Origin: Macropodus opercularis
Lineage: Eukaryota; Chordata; Actinopteri; Anabantiformes; Osphronemidae
Assembly: GCA_030770545.1 (NCBI GenBank)
Contig: CM061099.1
Span: forward strand, 17,757,501 to 17,821,500
DNA: 64,000 bases
Direction of reading: 5' to 3'
A program made the position numbers and the translations under genes. This document shows positions 59,967-64,000 of this stretch, in pieces. How positions within the stretch are numbered: position 1 is the stretch's first letter; each line of letters begins with the position of its first letter. The notes under the pieces are model-generated. The model did not search any database, had not been told where the DNA came from, and saw only the letters and a list, made by a program, of their open reading frames with translations.

Positions 59967-60140
59967 CAGGGTTTTCTGCAACTGCGTGTTTCCCCTGTGA
60001 TGCAGAGCGATGAGAGGCCGCTACGCTAGTCCACAATCACCAAATAAACCATTTACTGCAGCTAAGGCACAACAGGTGTCGCTTTTGCTTCACTTACAGG
60101 ACTTCCTTAGAAAATATGTTAAATATTAGCTATTGTCTTC
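59967..60140 (-). pseudogene. Third partial copy of the cassette gene's 5' exon
   Basis: Plus-strand TGTTTCCCCTGTGATGCAGA here also occurs in the 52195-52388 exon, and the surrounding bases align for about 130 bp. It is fused to the array without the 51957-52086 exon, so a deletion joined the two. On the minus strand the frame has stops. Right of it, 60141-60445 is unassigned, although CTATGGCAGACAG followed by GTAAGC (near 60380, minus) could be a small first exon. Confidence 0.65.
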
Positions 60141-60445
60141 TACCGAACAATATTAGCATAGTTCATTCACTGAAAAAGGTGCTCAAGACATTATACGGGC
60201 ATCTTCCTGCCACGTTCCTTGCAGCTTATCCACTAAACCCAATGCACCTACATTACAAAAGCATGGATGTAAACTAAATTCTGTCCTTATTATCACGACA
60301 TTTCTTTAGAAAACAGAACATGACAAATCAACATAGAAATAAGCATTTTTGTCTCTGCTGTACGGAAAGCTTACCTGTCTGCCATAGCACGCGTCCGTCA
60401 ATACCCCGAACACAGGGTTTCATTCAAAACATTGATTAGGCCACG

Positions 60446-61594
60446 ATGACCTTTACTTTGGCCTTACGACCTGTCCTGTTAGATCTTAGTGCAGCATTTG
60501 ATACGATAGATCACAAGATTCTATTGCAGAGACTGGAACATAGCATTGGGATTAAAGGAAAAGCACTGGGATGGTTTAAGTCTTATCTGTTGAACAGATT
60601 CCAATTCGTCCATGTTCATGATCAATCTTCCATCCGCACAGGAATTAACTTTGGAGTTCCACAGGGTTCTGTGCTTGGTCCAATACTTTTCAGTCTTTAC
60701 ATGTCTCCCCTTGGTAATATTATTAGAAAACATTCTATAAATTTCCACTGCTATGCAGATGATACTCAGTTATATTTGTCCATGAAACCAGAGGAAACAA
60801 ACCAATTAGTCAAACTTCAAACTTGTTTAAATGATATCAAATCCTGGATGTCCCATAACTTTCTCCAACTGAATTCAGATAAAACTGAGGTTATTATAAT
60901 TGGTGCTAAAAACCAGAGAGACTCTTTATTGAATCAGATTGTTACTCTGGATGACATAACGTTAGCTTCAAGTTCTACTGTGAGGAACCTTGGTGTCATT
61001 GTTGACCAAGATCTGTCCTTTACACCATATATTAAAGAAATCTCTAGAACCGCCTACTTCCACCTGAGGAATATTGCTAAAATTAGGAGCATCCTCTCAC
61101 AAAGTGATGCTGAAAAATTAATCCATGCATTTGTTACCTCTAGGCTTGACTACTGTAACTCGCTACTCATAGGTTGTCCCAATAACTCTTTGAAAATCCT
61201 CCAATTAATTCAAAATGCTGCAGCCAGAGTTCTGACTGGACTTAGGAAGCGAGATCACATTTCTCCAACATTAGCTTCTCTGCATTGGCTCCCTGTCAAA
61301 ACTAGGATAGAATTCAAAATTCTTCTCCTCACTTACAAAGCTCTTCATAATAAAGCTCCATCTTATCTTAAAGACCTCATCGCTCCTTATGCTCCCAACA
61401 GAACGCTTCGTTCTCAGAGCGCTGGTCTGCTTGTGGTTCCTAGAGTTTCTAAATGTAGAACGGGATGCAGAGCATTTAGCTACCAAGCTCCTCTCCTATG
61501 GAACCAGCTTCCAGTCCAGGTTCGAGAAGCAGACACCCTCTCTAGTTTTAAAACTAGGCTTAAAACCTTTCTTTTTGACAAAGCGTATAGTTAG
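60446..61594 (+). CDS. L2-type LINE reverse transcriptase, 5'-truncated
   Basis: The 382-codon frame encodes the catalytic part and C-terminal tail of a LINE reverse transcriptase, which copies the element's RNA at the target site. The motifs are VLLDLSAAFDTIDH (first catalytic aspartate), FGVPQGSVLGPILFSLY and CYADDTQLYLS (the YADD box near residue 105). SRLDYCNSLL, LHWLPVKTRIEFKILLLTYK and WNQLPVQVREA, typical of the fish L2 tail, follow. The endonuclease and first half of the reverse transcriptase are missing, as usual for a 5'-truncated copy. True element sequence starts near 60470; the annotated methionine lies in flanking DNA. The frame is otherwise unbroken, suggesting a young insertion. 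Confidence 0.92.
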   Translation: MTFTLALRPVLLDLSAAFDTIDHKILLQRLEHSIGIKGKALGWFKSYLLNRFQFVHVHDQSSIRTGINFGVPQGSVLGPILFSLYMSPLGNIIRKHSINFHCYADDTQLYLSMKPEETNQLVKLQTCLNDIKSWMSHNFLQLNSDKTEVIIIGAKNQRDSLLNQIVTLDDITLASSSTVRNLGVIVDQDLSFTPYIKEISRTAYFHLRNIAKIRSILSQSDAEKLIHAFVTSRLDYCNSLLIGCPNNSLKILQLIQNAAARVLTGLRKRDHISPTLASLHWLPVKTRIEFKILLLTYKALHNKAPSYLKDLIAPYAPNRTLRSQSAGLLVVPRVSKCRTGCRAFSYQAPLLWNQLPVQVREADTLSSFKTRLKTFLFDKAYS

Positions 61595-62200
61595 AGATGG
61601 TTCTGGTCACCCTGAACCATCTCTTAGTTAAGCTGCTATAGACTTAGACTGCTGGGGGACGTCCTTCATTGACTGAGCTCTTTTTTCTCTTTTTCTTCTA
61701 TCCACTAACATGCCTCCATTTCTACATGTGACTAACTTTGTCCCTTTTCTCTCCTAGTTGTGCTTCTCCCCTTCTGTCTCTCTCTATCCTCATCTACAGG
61801 TATCATCAGACTCAGAGTCGTGTGTCTCCAGTGTTCAGTTGCTGGTCCAACCATCCTGCCTGTGTTCTGTTGCTGCTTGTTTTGTTGTTGTGGTTGTGTT
61901 CTTTTCTCTCTTCTCTATCCCCTCACCCCAACCGGTCAAGGCAGATGGCCGCCCACACTGAGCCTGGGTCTGCTGGAGGTTTCTTCCTCGTTAGAGAGGG
62001 AGTTTTTCCTCTCCACTGTCGCTATTTAACTGTACAATTTATCGATTGGCTACAATTAAAAGCTTGTTCTATGTGGGAATTGTTGGGTTTAGTTGTGTAA
62101 GGTCTTAAAACCTTACTTGTAAAGTGCCCTGAGATAACTGATGTTGTGAATTGGCGCTATATAAATAAAGTTGAATTGAATTGAAAAAAAATTGAATTGT
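61595..62200 (+). mobile_element. L2-type LINE 3' UTR and tail
   Basis: The untranslated end continues the element to GCGCTATATAAATAAAGTTG and a TTGAATTGAATTG microsatellite-like tail (about 62170-62200), the typical 3' end of fish L2 elements. No poly(A) tail is expected for this group. It forms one insertion with 60446-61594. Confidence 0.9.
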
Positions 62201-62530
62201 ATCGTGACTGTATTAATGCCGCCGGTGCACCCAAGAGGCCAGTCAGCTTATGGGCTGGATGTGCGTGAAACGACACTGAAATCCTTTTCTGTTCTGGACA
62301 ATTTTACTCTCTTACGCAATCCAGTTGTGCAGTACAGTCCACAGAGTAGCTACATGACCAACCTCTAGGCCATGTCCGTTCTGTTCAAGATGAGTATGTG
62401 AGTTAAACTTCTAAAACGTTTGGCCCACTGGCCTAGCGTAGGTAGACACTGGCAAATGTGCCACACAAAATGTACTACATATACTACATGTTGACACTGG
62501 AGGCGCAGATTCTTCTTGTAGGAGTGTGAT
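62201..62530. other. No recognisable feature
   Basis: A short stretch between the LINE tail and the duplicated block. I see no open frame or repeat in it. Confidence 0.5.
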
Positions 62531-63570
62531 CTACTCAATTGAAATACATAAAGTACTAGTTACAACTTGTAATGTGTCAAAGTATTTAGGCAGATGATGA
62601 ACTTATCTTTTCTGTCTTTTTGTTAATAGGAACTCATGATGTCCATGCCTTGATCCTGGGTGGAGCCATTACTGGACTGCAGTCCTTCACTGTTGGAAGG
62701 TAAAGCTTCTCCAGTCTTCTTACTTGGAATGAGCTGAGGTGAAACAAGGAACACTGTGCAACCTGTTCATCTGTCCCCTAACAAACTTGGAGGATATTTG
62801 AAACTTGGCTTGTTGGGATACAGCAATATATCTATCAGATTAATTAATTTTTTAGTGTTTAACTGTTTTCTCATAACTGATCTATAGCCTCCATTTGATA
62901 TCTGGTTAATGTTTACGGTCCGCTTAACTAAAGAGTTGGCTATATTTATGATATGAGTGTAAAGATGTTTAAATTTTAAATGTGTGAATACAGGTACATG
63001 CAGTATGTACAAGCCCTTTACACGTAATTATATCCAATATCGGTGTCATGTTTGTTCTGTTTTTGAGGAGTTTGGTGAAATATGTAATACTCTGATATTG
63101 TAATTTCTTAAATATACAAAAATAAAAAAGACCTTCACACCAATGTGGATTGGACTGTTGCATTTATTTACTGAATGAACCCATACTGGCTATGCCTCTA
63201 AATAAAACATGGCATTTGCTCTTAATAGTCAAAAGAGTTGTGAACACTCCAAGATGCATCTTGGGGTAAAAAAGTGAAACGCAAGGTGAGTAATATTACC
63301 ACTAAAGGAAAGTGCTTTGTATACTCGCTAACACAACTTCAATCTAATACGAACATCAGGATAGAAACTAGCTTATGGACATTCTGATGCCTGACCAATG
63401 GGCAGACCTTCTCGAAGACAAGCCACAGCCCGGTTGGCCTCCAGGAGCTCCTTACTGATCTTAGTGCAGCGTTCGCACCTCATACAGCTCCTGCATTTTC
63501 ACCTCCATCTCATTATTGTTGTCTTCATAGACCATGTACATGTGCTCCCTCATCAGCTGGCACTTCTCCG
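62531..63570. repeat. Duplicated 1.0-kb block, copy 2
   Basis: This block is near-identical to 39160-40176, including the candidate plus-strand last exon with AATAAA and the start of the minus-strand exon with MREHMYMVYEDN. It differs by point changes and by a 23-bp insertion near 63241-63263. It ends inside the VTEKC exon, where a LINE begins at 63571. Confidence 0.92.
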
Positions 63571-64000
63571 AACACCCATCGTCTGCCCTGACTGCCTCCC
63601 CACAAAACCAACAAAACTATTCACACCAATTATAACTCCTGAACTCAGCCCTGAATGCCTCCCCAAACATCCGTTCACACCATTAACTGCTCCTGCAACC
63701 CATCCCGAACACCTCTCCAATCAAGCACCCTCACCATTCACACCTCCTGCACCCACCCCCACACCTGCAATTCAGATCAGCGAGGATGCGGTGCGCCAGG
63801 CCTTCCGGAAGCAGAAAAGGAAAAAAGCACCAGGCCCAGATTGTGTTACACCAGCCTGTCTGAAATCCTGTGCTGACCAGCTGGCCCCCATCTTCACACA
63901 GATCTTCAACAGATCACTGGAGCTGTGCGAAGTCCCTTCATGCTTCAAACGCTCCACCATCATCCCCATCCCTAAGAAACCCAAAATTACAGGACTAAAT
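63571..64000 (+). mobile_element. Jockey-superfamily LINE, N-terminal side of reverse transcriptase, runs off the window
   Basis: From 63572 the plus strand is open to the end of the window. A proline-rich linker (about 65 codons) leads into ISEDAVRQAFRKQKRKKAPG, PDCVTPACLKSCADQLAPIF and IIPIPKKPKITGLN. These are the fingers region of a CR1/L2/Rex-type LINE reverse transcriptase ('KAPGPDGV...', 'S-T-I-V-P-V-P-K'). The catalytic boxes would follow beyond 64000. It has inserted into, or replaced, the minus-strand VTEKC exon of the duplicated block. Confidence 0.82.

Overview
This window looks like repeat-dominated vertebrate DNA, most probably from a teleost fish. The evidence is the mix of element families: a jockey-superfamily L2-type LINE with a TTGAATTG tail, a BEL/Pao element, a Copia element, endogenous-retrovirus remnants, a Tc1/mariner-type transposon, a hAT transposon and a tRNA-headed SINE. 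There are also split host-like exons with GT-AG borders. No operons, bacterial genes or CRISPR arrays are present.

Region 1 (1-16935) is a tandem satellite with a monomer of about 196 bp in two alternating sub-types. A minus-strand LTR retroelement interrupts it (2716-6861, 4-bp target duplication CCAT). The window opens inside the LTR end of another copy at the same satellite site, so the element has been carried along in a 6,699-bp higher-order unit. A further 3,924-bp tandem duplication lies within the second satellite block.

Region 2 (17120-29675) is a nest of transposons. A minus-strand Copia element (LTR/PBS near 29471-29675, gag near 29160-29360, pol 17300-20240) is split by a Tc1/mariner-type element (18360-19749) and by an endogenous-retrovirus remnant (LTR and primer-site-like sequence 28744-29163; RNase H, integrase and start of env 20250-21345). 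The retroviral remnant is itself split by a nearly complete but disabled BEL/Pao element (21610-28497, LTRs 426 and 428 bp).

Region 3 (29676-38424) is lower-copy DNA. It holds two unrecognised exons (30610-31009), a decayed hAT element (31217-32225), a foldback with 65-bp arms (32464-32631), six exons of an ST6GALNAC1/2-like sialyltransferase gene (34486-37155, minus strand) that looks disabled, and a SINE with a 15-bp target duplication.

Region 4 (38425-63570) is the most unusual. A long tandem array is built from cassettes that, read on the minus strand, resemble 66-67-nt exons separated by 29-45-nt GT...AG introns. The array lies between two 5' exons (51957-52388) and two 3' exons (40067-40417), all on the minus strand. 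The splice phases of exon 2, the 66-nt cassette and the first 3' exon agree (phase 1). The 5' block recurs around 52866-53270 and 59967-60140, and the 3' block recurs at 62531-63570. This suggests a tandemly duplicated gene with an expanded, mostly decayed microexon array. A 5'-truncated L2 LINE (60446-62200) and a second LINE (63571 to the end) close the window. All family names rest on motif recognition by eye; no database search was possible.
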